The notes: a model not told the origin generated them from the sequence alone. 64,000 bases of DNA from Flavonifractor sp. AGMB03687 (GCF_017811815.1 NZ_JADKZI010000007.1:62001-126000); one strand, 5' to 3'; numbered from the stretch's first letter, positions 8,143 through 17,332 are shown. Numbers and translations: made by a program.

Positions 8143-9680
8143 GCGCCCTCTCCCTCCTTCTGCGACCGCTTGGCGCCGGCCATGTACAGGCCCAGCTCCT
8201 GAACGGTGGTGGTCTTCGGGTCCAGCTCGCCCACGATCTCTCCTTCGTACATCACCAGAATACGGTCAGACAGGCTCATGACCTCATCCAGCTCTAGAGA
8301 GACCAGCAGAACGGCGCGGCCCTTATCACGCTCGGCCACCAGCTGCTTGTGGATATACTCGATGGCGCCCACGTCCAGGCCGCGGGTGGGCTGTACCGCC
8401 ACCAGCAGGGGCTTGTCCCGATCCACTTCCCGGGCAATGATGGCCTTCTGCTGGTTACCGCCGGACATGGACCGTGCGAGGGTCACCGGGCCCTGACCGG
8501 AGCGGACATCATACTGCTGGATCAGGGTCTCCGCGTATTCCCGCACGGAACCCTTTTTGATAAAGCCGCCCTGCTGGAACCGGGGCTCCCGGAAGCGCTG
8601 AAGCACCATGTTCTGCTCCAGCGTAAAGTCCAGCACCAGACCGTGCTTATGGCGGTCCTCGGGGATATGGCTCATGTTGTTGCCTCTGTGGCGGATAGAG
8701 GCATGGGAAATGTCCTCACCGCACAGGGTCACCTTTCCGGCGCTGCACTTCTCCAGGCCGGTAAGGCCGTAGACCAGTTCGGTCTGGCCGTTGCCGTCGA
8801 TGCCGGCGATACAGACGATCTCGCCCTTGCGCACCTGGAAGCTCACACCGTTCACCGCGTTGCGCTTGTGGCTGTGGGACGGCACCGTGAGGCCCTCCAC
8901 AGAGAGCACCACATCGCCGGGCTTGGCCGGCTCCTTCTCCACCTGCAGCTGGACGGGACGGCCCACCATCATATTGGACAGGGACTGCTTGTCCGTATCA
9001 CAGGTATTGACCGTACCCACATACTTGCCCTTGCGGAGTACCGTGACCCGGTCGGCCACCTCCATGATCTCGTTGAGCTTGTGGGAGATGAAGAGGATGC
9101 TCTTCCCCTCCTTGGCAAACTCCTTCATGGTGGCCATCAGCTCTTCGATCTCCTGCGGCGTCAACACCGCGGTGGGCTCGTCGAAGATCAGGATCTCGTT
9201 GTCCCGGTAGAGCATCTTCAGGATCTCCACGCGCTGCTGCATGCCCACGGTGATATCCTCCACCTTGGCATCCAGGTCCACGCTCAGGCCGTACTTTTTG
9301 GAGATCTCCTCCACTTTCTTTCGGGCTTCTTTCTTCTGCAGGAAACCCAGCTTGGTGGTCTCCGCGCCCAGGATGATGTTATCCAGCACGGTAAACACAT
9401 CCACCAGCTTGAAGTGCTGGTGCACCATACCGATCCCCAGCACGGTGGCGTCATTGGGATTGTTGACCTTCACCCGCTGACCGTTTTTCCGGATTTCCCC
9501 TGCCTCGGGCTGGTACAGGCCGAACAGCACGCTCATCAGGGTAGACTTTCCCGCTCCGTTTTCGCCCAGAAGCGCGTGGATCTCCCCTCTCCGAAGCTGA
9601 AGGGTGATATCATCGTTGGCAATGATACCGGGAAATTCCTTGGTGATATGGAGCATCTCAATGATGTTCTCAGCTTCCAT
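8139..9680 (-). CDS. ABC transporter ATPase, nucleoside uptake (NupO/YufO type)
   Basis: 513 residues from the ATG at 9680, preceded by GTGAGG; the frame extends 22 codons further up without a ribosome binding site. It has two fused nucleotide-binding domains. The first has Walker A GENGAGKST, a divergent signature near ITVGMQQR and Walker B EILIFDEPTA. The second has a degenerate Walker A (GIDGNGQTE), signature SGGNQQK and PTRGLD. This double, half-degenerate layout is usual for sugar/nucleoside importers of this family. Confidence 0.93.
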   Translation of the reverse strand: MEAENIIEMLHITKEFPGIIANDDITLQLRRGEIHALLGENGAGKSTLMSVLFGLYQPEAGEIRKNGQRVKVNNPNDATVLGIGMVHQHFKLVDVFTVLDNIILGAETTKLGFLQKKEARKKVEEISKKYGLSVDLDAKVEDITVGMQQRVEILKMLYRDNEILIFDEPTAVLTPQEIEELMATMKEFAKEGKSILFISHKLNEIMEVADRVTVLRKGKYVGTVNTCDTDKQSLSNMMVGRPVQLQVEKEPAKPGDVVLSVEGLTVPSHSHKRNAVNGVSFQVRKGEIVCIAGIDGNGQTELVYGLTGLEKCSAGKVTLCGEDISHASIRHRGNNMSHIPEDRHKHGLVLDFTLEQNMVLQRFREPRFQQGGFIKKGSVREYAETLIQQYDVRSGQGPVTLARSMSGGNQQKAIIAREVDRDKPLLVAVQPTRGLDVGAIEYIHKQLVAERDKGRAVLLVSLELDEVMSLSDRILVMYEGEIVGELDPKTTTVQELGLYMAGAKRSQKEGEGA

Positions 9681-9773
9681 AGTCCTCACCCCGCCCCCCT
9701 TATCAAGAATATGTTTTATTATATAATAATGGCCAAAAAAACACAAGAAATTTATCCTATCTTACAAATAGGA

Positions 9774-9807
9774 AAGGAGCGCGGGCACTTGCGCGCCCGC
9801 GCTCCTT
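9774..9807 (-). terminator. Hairpin between lipoprotein and ATPase genes
   Basis: A 13-bp perfect stem (AAGGAGCGCGGGC / GCCCGCGCTCCTT) just after the lipoprotein gene with only a short T-run. It probably terminates or attenuates so that the binding protein is made in excess of the transporter. An AT-rich stretch at 9714-9732 could supply a weak second promoter. Confidence 0.65.
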
Positions 9808-9830
9808 GTTCGTACAGATACGGGTTAGGA

Positions 9831-11045
9831 TCAGATCACGTTCAGAGTGAGGTTGCTCCACTCGGTGGTATCCAGCTTGGAGTAGTCGTTGTCCACCACC
9901 AGGGTGCCATCGACCATCTGTTGATACAGAGCCTCGTACTCCTCCACGGAGAAGGTCTCGAAGCGCCAAGAGCTATCAGTGGTGGGCAGCTCAACAGCGT
10001 TCTCCTTCACACCCAGAGAGGTGGCGGTGCCGCCGATGGTGTCGAAGGTGTCGTCAGAGACATGGCCCACAGCCCACTGCACAGCGTCAGACAGGCCCTT
10101 CATAGCGGAGGTGACCACGCTGTCGGACTCGCCGGCCTGGTCAACGTCGACGCCGATGACATAGCCGTCATTGGCGGAAGCGGCGGCGGCGATGGACTGG
10201 AACATGGAACCGCCGCAGGCAAAGACGATCTCAGTGCCGTTGGCGTACCAGCCGCTGATCATGGTCTGCAGCTCGGTGGAACCGGAGAAGGTGGCACCGT
10301 ACTGCCAGGAGTAGTTCATCTCAACGTTGGTGCCCATCTCGGTAGCAGCAGCGTTGGCGCCCTGAACATAGCCATAGCCGAAGCGGCAGCAGGCGGGGTT
10401 GGTGCCGCCGCCACCACCGGAGAAGCCCAGCTTGGTGAAGCCGTCCTTCACGGCAGCGTAACCGGCCAGATAGCCAGCCTGCTCCTCGTTGAAGGCGATG
10501 CCAGCCACGTTGGCCAGGGTATTGCCAGCGTCATCGCTGAGGGGATAACCGTCGATGAACACGAAGGGAACCTCGGGGAACTCGATGGCAGCCTTCTTCA
10601 GCGCGGCCTCCTGCAGGTAGCCGGCGCACACGACCACCTCAGCGCCGCCCTCAACAGCGGCCTTCATGGCGTCGTAACGGTCATCGTCGGTAGCCTCGCT
10701 GCCGTTGGCGGGCTGATAGTACTTGTAGGACTTGCCGTTGGCGGAGGCATACAGCTTCACGCCGTCGAAGGTGCCCTGGTTAAAGGACTTATCCTTCAGC
10801 TGACCCACGTCGGTGACGAAAGCAACCTGATACTTGCCGTCCTCGGAGGTCATGGTGTCGGGGATGGTGTCGGGATCGACAGCGCCGGTCTCCTCACCGC
10901 CGGGAGTGGTCTCCACGGTGCCGGGGGTCTCGGTGTTGCCGCTGGGAGTCTCAGTGTTGCCCTGAGAACCGCCGCCGCAGGCAGCCAGTCCAAAGATCAT
11001 GGCAAGAGAGAGCAGCAGCGCAAGGAGCTTCTTGGACTTCTTCAA
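9831..11045 (-). CDS. BMP-family nucleoside-binding lipoprotein
   Basis: 404 residues. A lipoprotein signal peptide (KKSKKLLALLLSLAMIFGLAACGG) ends at a lipobox Cys near residue 23. A Gly/Thr/Glu-rich spacer follows to about residue 65, then the BMP/PnrA periplasmic-binding fold (VAFVTDVGQLKDKSFNQG, GVDVDQAG). It captures nucleosides outside the membrane for the permeases encoded downstream. It is the first gene of the operon. Confidence 0.92.
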   Translation of the reverse strand: MKKSKKLLALLLSLAMIFGLAACGGGSQGNTETPSGNTETPGTVETTPGGEETGAVDPDTIPDTMTSEDGKYQVAFVTDVGQLKDKSFNQGTFDGVKLYASANGKSYKYYQPANGSEATDDDRYDAMKAAVEGGAEVVVCAGYLQEAALKKAAIEFPEVPFVFIDGYPLSDDAGNTLANVAGIAFNEEQAGYLAGYAAVKDGFTKLGFSGGGGGTNPACCRFGYGYVQGANAAATEMGTNVEMNYSWQYGATFSGSTELQTMISGWYANGTEIVFACGGSMFQSIAAAASANDGYVIGVDVDQAGESDSVVTSAMKGLSDAVQWAVGHVSDDTFDTIGGTATSLGVKENAVELPTTDSSWRFETFSVEEYEALYQQMVDGTLVVDNDYSKLDTTEWSNLTLNVI

Positions 11046-11123
11046 TGTAATCTACCTTCCTTTCATACAAATCGCCCAGGTCGGTGTGCAACGTTGTCGT
11101 TTCTCCTCCCTGAGCTTGTCCTT

Positions 11124-11152
11124 ATTATACCCTGTTCCCGCCAAAAGGGCAA
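11124..11152 (-). promoter_or_regulatory. Promoter of the nucleoside importer operon
   Basis: Minus-strand TTGCCC (11152-11147), a 17-bp spacer and TATAAT (11129-11124), about 80 bp before the lipoprotein start. Confidence 0.65.
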
Positions 11153-11224
11153 CCTGCATTTTACACAAACCATTCATTTTTTACAAAGCAGCCGTTGATT
11201 TTCCTTCCCTTTCCAGCAAAAACA

Positions 11225-11255
11225 GCAAAAGGGCGGCAAATTGCCGCCCTTTTGC
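11225..11255 (-). terminator. Terminator after copA
   Basis: A perfect 15-bp stem (GCAAAAGGGCGGCAA and its complement) around a single-base centre, with T-rich flanks, 9 bp past the copA stop. Confidence 0.8.
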
Positions 11256-11263
11256 GCCTGTTG

Positions 11264-11470
11264 TCACTGAATGGAGACTACCTCGTACCCCGCTTCCGTA
11301 ACAGCGTTCTTCAGAACGTCGTCTGCCACATCGTGGGTCAGGGTAACGGTTGCGGTCTTGGCCTCCAGATCCACGACAGCGGTGACGCCGTCGATGGCGT
11401 TGAGGGCCTTCTCCACATGAGCCTGGCAGTGAGCACACATCATTCCGTTGATGGTCATAGTCTTGGTCAT
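11264..11470 (-). CDS. Possible embedded CopZ copper chaperone (internal start in copA)
   Basis: Within the copA frame, ATG at 11470-11468 is preceded by AGAAAGGA with 9 bases spacing. Initiation here would release a free 68-residue HMA protein with the MMCAHC site, the size and layout of CopZ. The sequence therefore allows both a fused regulatory domain and a soluble chaperone from one gene. That the internal start is used is an inference. Confidence 0.45.
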   Translation of the reverse strand: MTKTMTINGMMCAHCQAHVEKALNAIDGVTAVVDLEAKTATVTLTHDVADDVLKNAVTEAGYEVVSIQ

Positions 11471-13786
11471 GGTACTCGTTCCTTTCTGTGTTTCAATTTG
11501 AGCTTCCGGCTCCTCCCCATGAGAGGGGCGGAAGAACTTCAGACGTAACGCGTTGGACACCACGCACACCGAGCTAAGGCTCATGGCGGCGGCGCCGAAC
11601 ATGGGGGAAAGCTGCCAGCCGGTGATGGGGAACCACACACCGGCGGCCAGCGGTATGCCGATGATGTTATAGATAAAGGCCCAGAACAGGTTCTCCTTGA
11701 TGTTGCGGATGACCTTTTTGGACAGCCGTACCGCGGTGACCGCGTCCAGCAGATCGCTCTTCATGAGCACCACGTCGGCCGATTCGATGGCCACGTCGGT
11801 GCCCGCACCGATGGCCATGCCCACATCGGCCCGGGCCAGGGCGGGGGCATCGTTGATGCCGTCGCCGATCATAGCCACCCGCTTGCCGTCGGCCTGCAGC
11901 TGAGCCACCACCCGCTCCTTATCCTGGGGCAGCACCTCGGCAATGACACGGCTCACCCCCAGAGCCTTACCCACCGCCTGAGCGGTACGCTGGTTGTCGC
12001 CGGTAAGCATGACCACGTCGATGCCCAGGGCCTGGAACTGCCGGACGGCCTCGGCGCTGGTGGCCTTGGGTGTGTCGGCCACCGCCACCACACCCAGCAT
12101 CTTCCCGTCCTCGGCAAAGTACAGCGGGGTCTTGCCGTCCTGGGCCAGGGCCTCACCCTTGTCTCCCAGAGCGCCCAGAGCGATACCCGCCTCCTCCAGC
12201 ATGGCCCGGTTGCCCGCCAGCACGGCGGTGCCGTGGAGGGATCCCCGTACGCCCCGGCCGGAGACAGCCTCAAAGTCCTGGATGGGAGCCAGCGGAATGT
12301 TCCGCTCCTCCGCCTCATTCAGGATGGCCTCAGCCAAGGGATGCTCCGAGGGCTTTTCCAGGGAGGCGGCCACACACAGAAGCTCCTCCTCGGTTACGCC
12401 CTCCGCCGGGAGACAGTGGGTGACCGAAGGCTTGCCCTGGGTCAGAGTGCCCGTTTTGTCCACCACCACAGTCTGGATGGCGTGAAGGGTCTCCAGAGCC
12501 TCGGCTGACTTGATGAGGATGCCGTTTTCCGCACCCTTGCCGGTGCCCACCATAATGGCCACCGGGGTGGCCAGACCCAGGGCGCAGGGGCAAGAGATGA
12601 CCAGCACTGCCACACCGGCCGTGAGGGCCCGGGTCACATCGCCGCCGGTGGCAATGAGCCATACCACAGCGGTCACCAGCGCAATGACGATCACCGTGGG
12701 CACGAAAATGCCCGCCACCTTGTCGGCCAGCTTGGCAATAGGCGCCTTGGAGGCAGAGGCTTCCTCCACCAGCCGAATCATCTGGGCCAGGGTGGTGTCC
12801 TCCCCCACCCGGGTAGCCCGGAAGGTAAAGAAGCCGCTCTTGTTGATGGAGGCGGCAGCCACCTTGTCACCAGGGCCCTTCTCCGCCGGCAGGGACTCAC
12901 CGGTGAGGGCGGACTCGTCCACCGAGGAGGCTCCCTCGGTCACCACGCCGTCCACCGGAATGCGGCCGCCGGGGCGCACCACCACCAGGTCACCCACGGC
13001 CACCTCCTCCACCGGGATCTCCACCTCCACCCCATCTCGCAGGACAGAAGCGGTCTTGGGGGCCAGATCCATCAGCCGGGTAATGGCCTGGCTGGTCTTG
13101 CCCTTGGAGCGGGTCTCCAGCCACTTGCCCAGGGTGATGAGGGTAAGAATCATACCGGCGGACTCAAAATACAGGTCCATGGACCACTGGTCCACCCGGG
13201 CCAGATCCCCGTGGCCCAAGCCCCAGGCGATCTGGAACAGGGCCGCGATACCGTATACCACGGCGGCGGCGGAGCCCAAGGCGATGAGGGAATCCATATT
13301 GGGCGACCGGTGCCACAGGGTCTTGAAGCCCACCCGGTAGTACCTATCATTGATATACATGATGGGCAGGGTGAGCAGGAACTGGATAAAGGCCACCACA
13401 AACACATTGCCCGGATCATGGAAGAAGGCGGGCAGCGGCCAGCCCATCATGTGCCCCATGGCGATATAGAACAGGGGCACCAGGAAAATCAGAGAGGTCA
13501 AAAACCGCCGCTTCATGCCGGCAGCTTCTTCCTCCATCACGTTGGCCTGCCGGGGCTGGGCGGCCTGCTTCCTGCTCTCGGGCAGGGCGGCGCCGTAGCC
13601 CGCCTCCTCCACCGCGTGGATGATCTGCCCGGCATCGGTGGTCTCCTCGTTGTACTCCACTACCATGGAGTTGCCCAGCAGGTTCACATTGACCTGGTCC
13701 ACACCGGCTACTTTACACACCGCTTTCTCCACATGGGCAGAGCATGCCGCGCAGGTCATACCGGTTACATCAAATTTTTGCTTCAT
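11264..13786 (-). CDS. copA: Copper P1B-type ATPase with a C-terminal CopZ-like domain
   Basis: 840 residues. An N-terminal HMA domain (MTCAACS, Cys 12 and 15) is followed by eight membrane segments, an actuator TGES, the metal-site CPC in VISCPCALG, the phosphorylation site DKTGT, an SEHPLA region and the [11 protein letters not shown] hinge: a complete Cu(I) exporter. After the last membrane segment and a short linker a second HMA domain is fused in frame (MMCAHCQ, Cys 784 and 787). Met 773 has its own ribosome binding site (see the embedded entry). The gene is downstream of csoR with a 20-bp gap, so copper should induce it. Confidence 0.93.
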   Translation of the reverse strand: MKQKFDVTGMTCAACSAHVEKAVCKVAGVDQVNVNLLGNSMVVEYNEETTDAGQIIHAVEEAGYGAALPESRKQAAQPRQANVMEEEAAGMKRRFLTSLIFLVPLFYIAMGHMMGWPLPAFFHDPGNVFVVAFIQFLLTLPIMYINDRYYRVGFKTLWHRSPNMDSLIALGSAAAVVYGIAALFQIAWGLGHGDLARVDQWSMDLYFESAGMILTLITLGKWLETRSKGKTSQAITRLMDLAPKTASVLRDGVEVEIPVEEVAVGDLVVVRPGGRIPVDGVVTEGASSVDESALTGESLPAEKGPGDKVAAASINKSGFFTFRATRVGEDTTLAQMIRLVEEASASKAPIAKLADKVAGIFVPTVIVIALVTAVVWLIATGGDVTRALTAGVAVLVISCPCALGLATPVAIMVGTGKGAENGILIKSAEALETLHAIQTVVVDKTGTLTQGKPSVTHCLPAEGVTEEELLCVAASLEKPSEHPLAEAILNEAEERNIPLAPIQDFEAVSGRGVRGSLHGTAVLAGNRAMLEEAGIALGALGDKGEALAQDGKTPLYFAEDGKMLGVVAVADTPKATSAEAVRQFQALGIDVVMLTGDNQRTAQAVGKALGVSRVIAEVLPQDKERVVAQLQADGKRVAMIGDGINDAPALARADVGMAIGAGTDVAIESADVVLMKSDLLDAVTAVRLSKKVIRNIKENLFWAFIYNIIGIPLAAGVWFPITGWQLSPMFGAAAMSLSSVCVVSNALRLKFFRPSHGEEPEAQIETQKGTSTMTKTMTINGMMCAHCQAHVEKALNAIDGVTAVVDLEAKTATVTLTHDVADDVLKNAVTEAGYEVVSIQ

Positions 13787-13806
13787 GGTCTCACCATAAC
13801 GTCTTT

Positions 13807-14070
13807 CTACTTTAGAATCTTGCCCAGCGTGCGAATGAACTCATCGATCTTCTCACTGCGGGCCTCCGGCGTATCCGCCTCCTGGACACAGTGCTTCAGG
13901 TGGGCCGCCAGGATCTCCTTATTGGTCCGGTTCAGCATGGCCTCAGTAGCCATCAGCTGCTGAGAGATATCAATGCAGTACCGGTCCTCTTCTACCATTT
14001 TAATGATTCCGTCGATCTGTCCCCGGGCGGTACGCAGCAGCCGGAGGACGGTTTTCTGGTCTGCCATCAT
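13807..14070 (-). CDS. csoR: Copper-sensing repressor CsoR
   Basis: 87 residues from the ATG at 14070 (GTG at 14079 and ATG at 14067 are alternatives; GGGGGG lies 9 bases upstream of 14070). It is an all-helical DUF156/CsoR protein with the Cu(I) ligands Cys in RYCIDIS, His in AAHLKHC and Cys in the same motif. It binds a GC-rich palindrome and is released by Cu(I). It is the first gene of the csoR-copA operon. Confidence 0.93.
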   Translation of the reverse strand: MMADQKTVLRLLRTARGQIDGIIKMVEEDRYCIDISQQLMATEAMLNRTNKEILAAHLKHCVQEADTPEARSEKIDEFIRTLGKILK

Positions 14071-14074
14071 GTCA

Positions 14075-14121
14075 TACACCCCCCTGGGGTGTAGTATACT
14101 ACCATCGGTTAGTCATGTCAA
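14075..14121 (-). promoter_or_regulatory. csoR-copA promoter and CsoR operator
   Basis: Minus-strand TTGACA (14121-14116), a 17-bp spacer and TATACT (14098-14093). The palindrome TACACCCCCCTGGGGTGTA at 14075-14093 has the GC-rich dyad of CsoR operators and overlaps the end of the -10 box and the transcription start, so binding blocks polymerase directly. Confidence 0.85.
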
Positions 14122-14164
14122 CCTACCCCCTCCAAATTTCCCGAAAAAAAGTAGGAAAAAAGGG

Positions 14165-14199
14165 TTGACATATTAGAATATTTGAATATAATAATATAT
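14165..14199 (+). promoter_or_regulatory. Promoter/operator of arsR-trxB-trxA
   Basis: TTGACA (14165-14170), a 16-bp spacer and TATAAT (14187-14192). The spacer and -10 form an AT-rich imperfect dyad (GAATATTTGAATAT) of the type bound by ArsR/SmtB repressors, which suggests autoregulation. Confidence 0.7.
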
Positions 14200-14223
14200 A
14201 GATCAAGACAGCGAGGTGATCCC

Positions 14224-14538
14224 ATGGAAGGGTTGGAATCCATCTATCTGGAGAAAGCGGAGCTGCTGAAGGCCCTGTCCCATCCCATCCGGCTGCAGAT
14301 CGTCCGTGGACTGCTCCACTGCGGCTGCCGCAACGTGGGCTGTATGGAGGCCAATATCGGCCAGTCCCAGTCCTGTATCTCCCAGCACCTGATGCGCCTG
14401 AAGGCGGCCGGCGTGGTCAAGGCAGCCCGCTCCGGCAACGAGGTCTATTATGAAGTATCCGATCCCCGGGCGGCTGCCGTCATCGCCGCTCTGTTCGGAG
14501 AGTGTGAGGAGGAATACCATTGTACGACATCGCAGTGA
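14224..14538 (+). CDS. ArsR/SmtB-family regulator
   Basis: 104 residues from the ATG at 14224 (GAGGTGA 5 bases upstream). A winged helix (ALSHPIRLQIVRGLL, SCISQHLMRLKAAGVV) with a Cys cluster (HCGCRNVGCM) near residues 30-40 could sense metal, arsenite or thiol oxidation. The stop overlaps the start of the thioredoxin reductase gene, and context points to redox or thiol stress. The effector is not determined by the sequence. Confidence 0.85.
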   Translation: MEGLESIYLEKAELLKALSHPIRLQIVRGLLHCGCRNVGCMEANIGQSQSCISQHLMRLKAAGVVKAARSGNEVYYEVSDPRAAAVIAALFGECEEEYHCTTSQ

Positions 14539-15368
14539 TCGGCGGCGGCCCCGCCGGGTTGTCCGCCGCCGTCCAGGCCCGGGTGCGGAACAAATCCGTA
14601 CTGGTAATCAGCGGCGACGGCCGGGACAATCCTCTCTATAAAACCCCCCGTATTGAAAATTACCTGGGCTTCCCCCAGGTCAGCGGCAAGGAACTACTGG
14701 ACCGGTTCCGTGCCCACGCCGATGAAATGGGCGTGGCACGAAAAGAGGGCCGGGTGCTGAATATCATGCCCATGGGCGACACATTCTATCTCAGCATCGG
14801 TTCCGAGATGGAGCAGGCCCGGGCCATCGTACTGGCCACCGGTGTGGTGTGGGCCAACAAGTACCCCGGCGAGGCCGAGTATCTGGGCCGTGGCGTCAGC
14901 TACTGCGCCACCTGCGACGGTATGCTCTACCGCGGCAAAGAGGTAGCGGTGGTGGGCAAGGCCGCCGACTCCCCCCAGGAGGCCAACTACCTCCAGGAGC
15001 TGGGGTGCAAAGTCACCTATATCAGCGATAAAGCTCCCGACCGGCTGCGGCCCGACATTCCCTTCGTAAAGGCCGCCAAGGTGGAAATCACCGGCGGCGG
15101 CAAAGTGGAGGCCCTGAAAGCCGGCAGCACCACCATCCCCTGTGAGGGCGTGTTTATCCTCCGTCCCTCGGTGGCTCCCGCCGATCTGCTCCCCGGCCTG
15201 GCGCTGGATGGCGGATATATCCAGGTGGACCGAAACATGGCCAGCAGCCTGCCCGGCGTCTTTGCCGCCGGCGACTGCACCGGCCTTCCCCTCCAGGTGT
15301 CCAAGGCCGTAGGCGAGGGCCTGGTAGCCGGCCTGCGGGCTGCGGAATACGTAGACCATTTATCATAA
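14520..15368 (+). CDS. trxB: Thioredoxin reductase-like flavoprotein without NADPH motifs
   Basis: 282 residues with a TTG start at 14520 preceded by AGGAGG. The FAD site (IGGGPAGLSAA), the redox-active CATC (Cys 129 and 132) and the C-terminal FAD motif (GVFAAGDC) are intact. The second nucleotide fold reads VVGKAADSPQEA instead of the usual GGGxSA, and the HRRxxxR motif that reads the NADP phosphate is replaced by ISDKAPD. The protein is also shorter than NADPH-dependent enzymes. These are the hallmarks of ferredoxin-dependent flavin thioredoxin reductases described in clostridia. The partner is TrxA immediately downstream. Confidence 0.85.
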   Translation: MYDIAVIGGGPAGLSAAVQARVRNKSVLVISGDGRDNPLYKTPRIENYLGFPQVSGKELLDRFRAHADEMGVARKEGRVLNIMPMGDTFYLSIGSEMEQARAIVLATGVVWANKYPGEAEYLGRGVSYCATCDGMLYRGKEVAVVGKAADSPQEANYLQELGCKVTYISDKAPDRLRPDIPFVKAAKVEITGGGKVEALKAGSTTIPCEGVFILRPSVAPADLLPGLALDGGYIQVDRNMASSLPGVFAAGDCTGLPLQVSKAVGEGLVAGLRAAEYVDHLS

Positions 15369-15394
15369 TTTTATATAGAGAAAGGATGTTATCT

Positions 15395-15709
15395 ATGTCT
15401 ATCATTCATCTGACCAACGAGGCCTTTGACAAGGCGGTTTCCAACGGTATCTCCATGGTGGACTTCTGGGCCTCCTGGTGCGGCCCCTGCAAGATGCTGG
15501 CTCCTGTGATGGAGGACCTGGCGGGCAAGTACGAGGGCAAGGCCCTGGTGGCCAAGGTCAACGTGGACGACGAGCCCAACCTGGCCATGCGCTTCGGCGT
15601 CATGAGCATCCCCACCGTCATCTTCCTGAAGGACGGCAAGGAGTTCGACCGCAAGGTGGGCGTCATGCCTCCCCAGGCCTACACCGCCGTGCTGGATGCC
15701 AATCTGTAA
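15395..15709 (+). CDS. trxA: Thioredoxin
   Basis: 104 residues. Start at ATG 15395, with AGAAAGGA 8 bases upstream; the ATG at 15386 sits on the ribosome binding site. The canonical WCGPCK active site, the cis-Pro in SIPTVIFL and the full thioredoxin fold length are present. It is the last gene of the arsR-trxB-trxA operon and the presumed substrate of the reductase encoded just before it. Confidence 0.95.
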   Translation: MSIIHLTNEAFDKAVSNGISMVDFWASWCGPCKMLAPVMEDLAGKYEGKALVAKVNVDDEPNLAMRFGVMSIPTVIFLKDGKEFDRKVGVMPPQAYTAVLDANL

Positions 15710-15718
15710 GCAATAAAA

Positions 15719-15748
15719 AATGCCTGCCGCAGTAATGCGGCAGGCATT
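15719..15748 (+). terminator. Terminator after trxA
   Basis: A 13-bp perfect stem (AATGCCTGCCGCA) with a 4-nt loop. T-rich on the right and A-rich on the left, so it can also end the convergent gene at 15754. Confidence 0.85.
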
Positions 15749-15753
15749 CTTTG

Positions 15754-16680
15754 TTACTCTTCTTCTTTTTCAATCAGATGAGACGCCAGGGCGCAGAGTA
15801 CCCCGCCGATGGGATAGACGATCCACCCCCAGCGCCAGCCCCAACTGTCCCCGTACTCTCCCGACGCTGCCATGGTGCCAAAACCCACGATCATGTAAAT
15901 CACGGTAGCGACGATCATGATGGCCCCGCACACCCAGCCCGCCTTTTTCTGTCTGGCCTCCGCCTCCGGACTGGGGTTGTGTTGTTTATTCCACACTTCG
16001 ATCTCATATTTACCTTTGCGAAGCGAAGCCCACACCAATACCGTCACCGCACCAGCTATGATGAGCAAAAATGCAGCCACCAGACCTAGCTCTGCCCGTT
16101 CTCCCTGCTGTTCCGCCCAGTCGCCCAGCAGTACCAGCCACAGCATTCCGATGATGATGGCCGCTACCGGCAGGGCAATGAGAAAGGGAAACCGGCCCAG
16201 ATATCGCTCCCGCTGCTCCCGGGTGTAGAAATCCGGAATGGTGGGGTGTTCCTTTTCAAAGCGGTCGTACCGCATCCCGGCCACAATCAAAATCGCCACT
16301 GCCACTGCCACACCGGACAGCAACACTGCGGGGACGGCAATCTCCGGTGCGCCCAACCAGCCCCGGCAGCCCAGGCCCGCGGCTACCGACAGGATAATAA
16401 GTCCCACGCCCAATGCGACCCAGTTGGAAAACCAATTCATAAATCGGTCGTACCCAATGGTATCGCTCCGCATATGCTCCTGCACATCGCCCCGCAGCAG
16501 GGTGTCCAGATCCGTATGAAACAGCTTGCACAGCACCAGCAGCTTTTCCATCTCCGGAAAGCTGCTGTCCGACTCCCACTTGCTCACCGACTGCCGGGAC
16601 ACCTGGAGCTGCTCGGCCAGCTCCTCCTGGGTCATGCCAGCCCGATCTCTCAAAAACTGTAGATTGGACCCAAAACTCAT
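15754..16680 (-). CDS. XRE regulator fused to a membrane domain
   Basis: 308 residues. The N-terminal Cro/CI HTH (LQFLRDRAGMTQEELAEQL, SRQSVSKWESD) ends near residue 65. The remainder has about six hydrophobic segments separated by short charged loops (LGVGLIILSVAAGLG, FLIALPVAAIIIGMLWLVLL). Membrane-bound XRE regulators of this type are common in Firmicutes; the signal is unknown. The promoter region has a perfect inverted repeat that is a likely autoregulatory site. Confidence 0.85.
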   Translation of the reverse strand: MSFGSNLQFLRDRAGMTQEELAEQLQVSRQSVSKWESDSSFPEMEKLLVLCKLFHTDLDTLLRGDVQEHMRSDTIGYDRFMNWFSNWVALGVGLIILSVAAGLGCRGWLGAPEIAVPAVLLSGVAVAVAILIVAGMRYDRFEKEHPTIPDFYTREQRERYLGRFPFLIALPVAAIIIGMLWLVLLGDWAEQQGERAELGLVAAFLLIIAGAVTVLVWASLRKGKYEIEVWNKQHNPSPEAEARQKKAGWVCGAIMIVATVIYMIVGFGTMAASGEYGDSWGWRWGWIVYPIGGVLCALASHLIEKEEE

Positions 16681-16723
16681 GGTCTCTGCCTCCTCTCAAG
16701 GTGGCTACAACATACCAAAACCC

Positions 16724-16756
16724 AAACGCAACTGAAACCAATTTGCAGTTGCGTTT
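16724..16756. promoter_or_regulatory. Inverted-repeat operator before the membrane XRE gene
   Basis: AAACGCAACTG (16724-16734) and its perfect inverse CAGTTGCGTTT (16746-16756) with an 11-bp spacer, 44 bp before the start of the XRE gene. The arm spacing places the two half-sites on one face of the helix. Confidence 0.6.
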
Positions 16757-16811
16757 GCGTTTTTCCACGTAAACTTCCGGTTGCATCAGGCTTTTTGCCC
16801 TCAAAAAGTGC

Positions 16812-17267
16812 TCAGTGGGACCGTCCGCCCAGCATGGCGTTCAGTTCCGCCTGGGTACAGTGGTAATCCCCGTCTCCGCTGCGGCGATAGGAGCCCCGGC
16901 GGAGGTTTCCTCCGATATACACCGGCCGCTGATCCTGCTCCGCCATGGGCACGGTGATGGCCACAATGTCTCCACCATCCACATGGAGGATCTGGATATC
17001 CTCTTCCTTGAGAATGTTGATGCTGACCACCGCCGGATCATCCAGACCGGCGATCAGCTCCTCCACCATGCCCTGGGGATCCAGCAGTCCCTGCACCCGC
17101 AGGCTGTGGTCGGGCAGCTCCTCCACCCCCAGCAGGATCACCCCGCCGTAGCTGTTGGCAAAGGCGGAGTAGGTCTCCCAAATGCTGTGGGGCAGGCCGC
17201 CAGTGGCCAGCTTGGCCTCCAGACGGTTGTTTTCCCGATAGCGGCTGATCTGTGTGAAGTCGAACAT
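16812..17267 (-). CDS. AlbA_2/Schlafen-type ATP-binding domain protein
   Basis: 151 residues from the ATG at 17267 (GGGGAGG 8 bases upstream; the longer open frame lacks a ribosome binding site). ENNRLEAKLATGGLPHSIWETYSAFANS and GGVILLGVEE match the AlbA_2 (divergent AAA) domain of putative transcriptional regulators. It contains only this domain, without the usual C-terminal winged helix. Function unknown. Confidence 0.7.
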   Translation of the reverse strand: MFDFTQISRYRENNRLEAKLATGGLPHSIWETYSAFANSYGGVILLGVEELPDHSLRVQGLLDPQGMVEELIAGLDDPAVVSINILKEEDIQILHVDGGDIVAITVPMAEQDQRPVYIGGNLRRGSYRRSGDGDYHCTQAELNAMLGGRSH

Positions 17268-17332
17268 GGCGCCGGCCTCCCCTTTCGTAGTGCCTTCATT
17301 ATACCGGGACGGCGGTCGGTTGACAAGGAAAA

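Noticed and set aside
8349-11198. 949-codon plus-strand frame
   Set aside because: Antisense shadow of the ABC ATPase and lipoprotein genes, caused by codon bias in a GC-rich genome.
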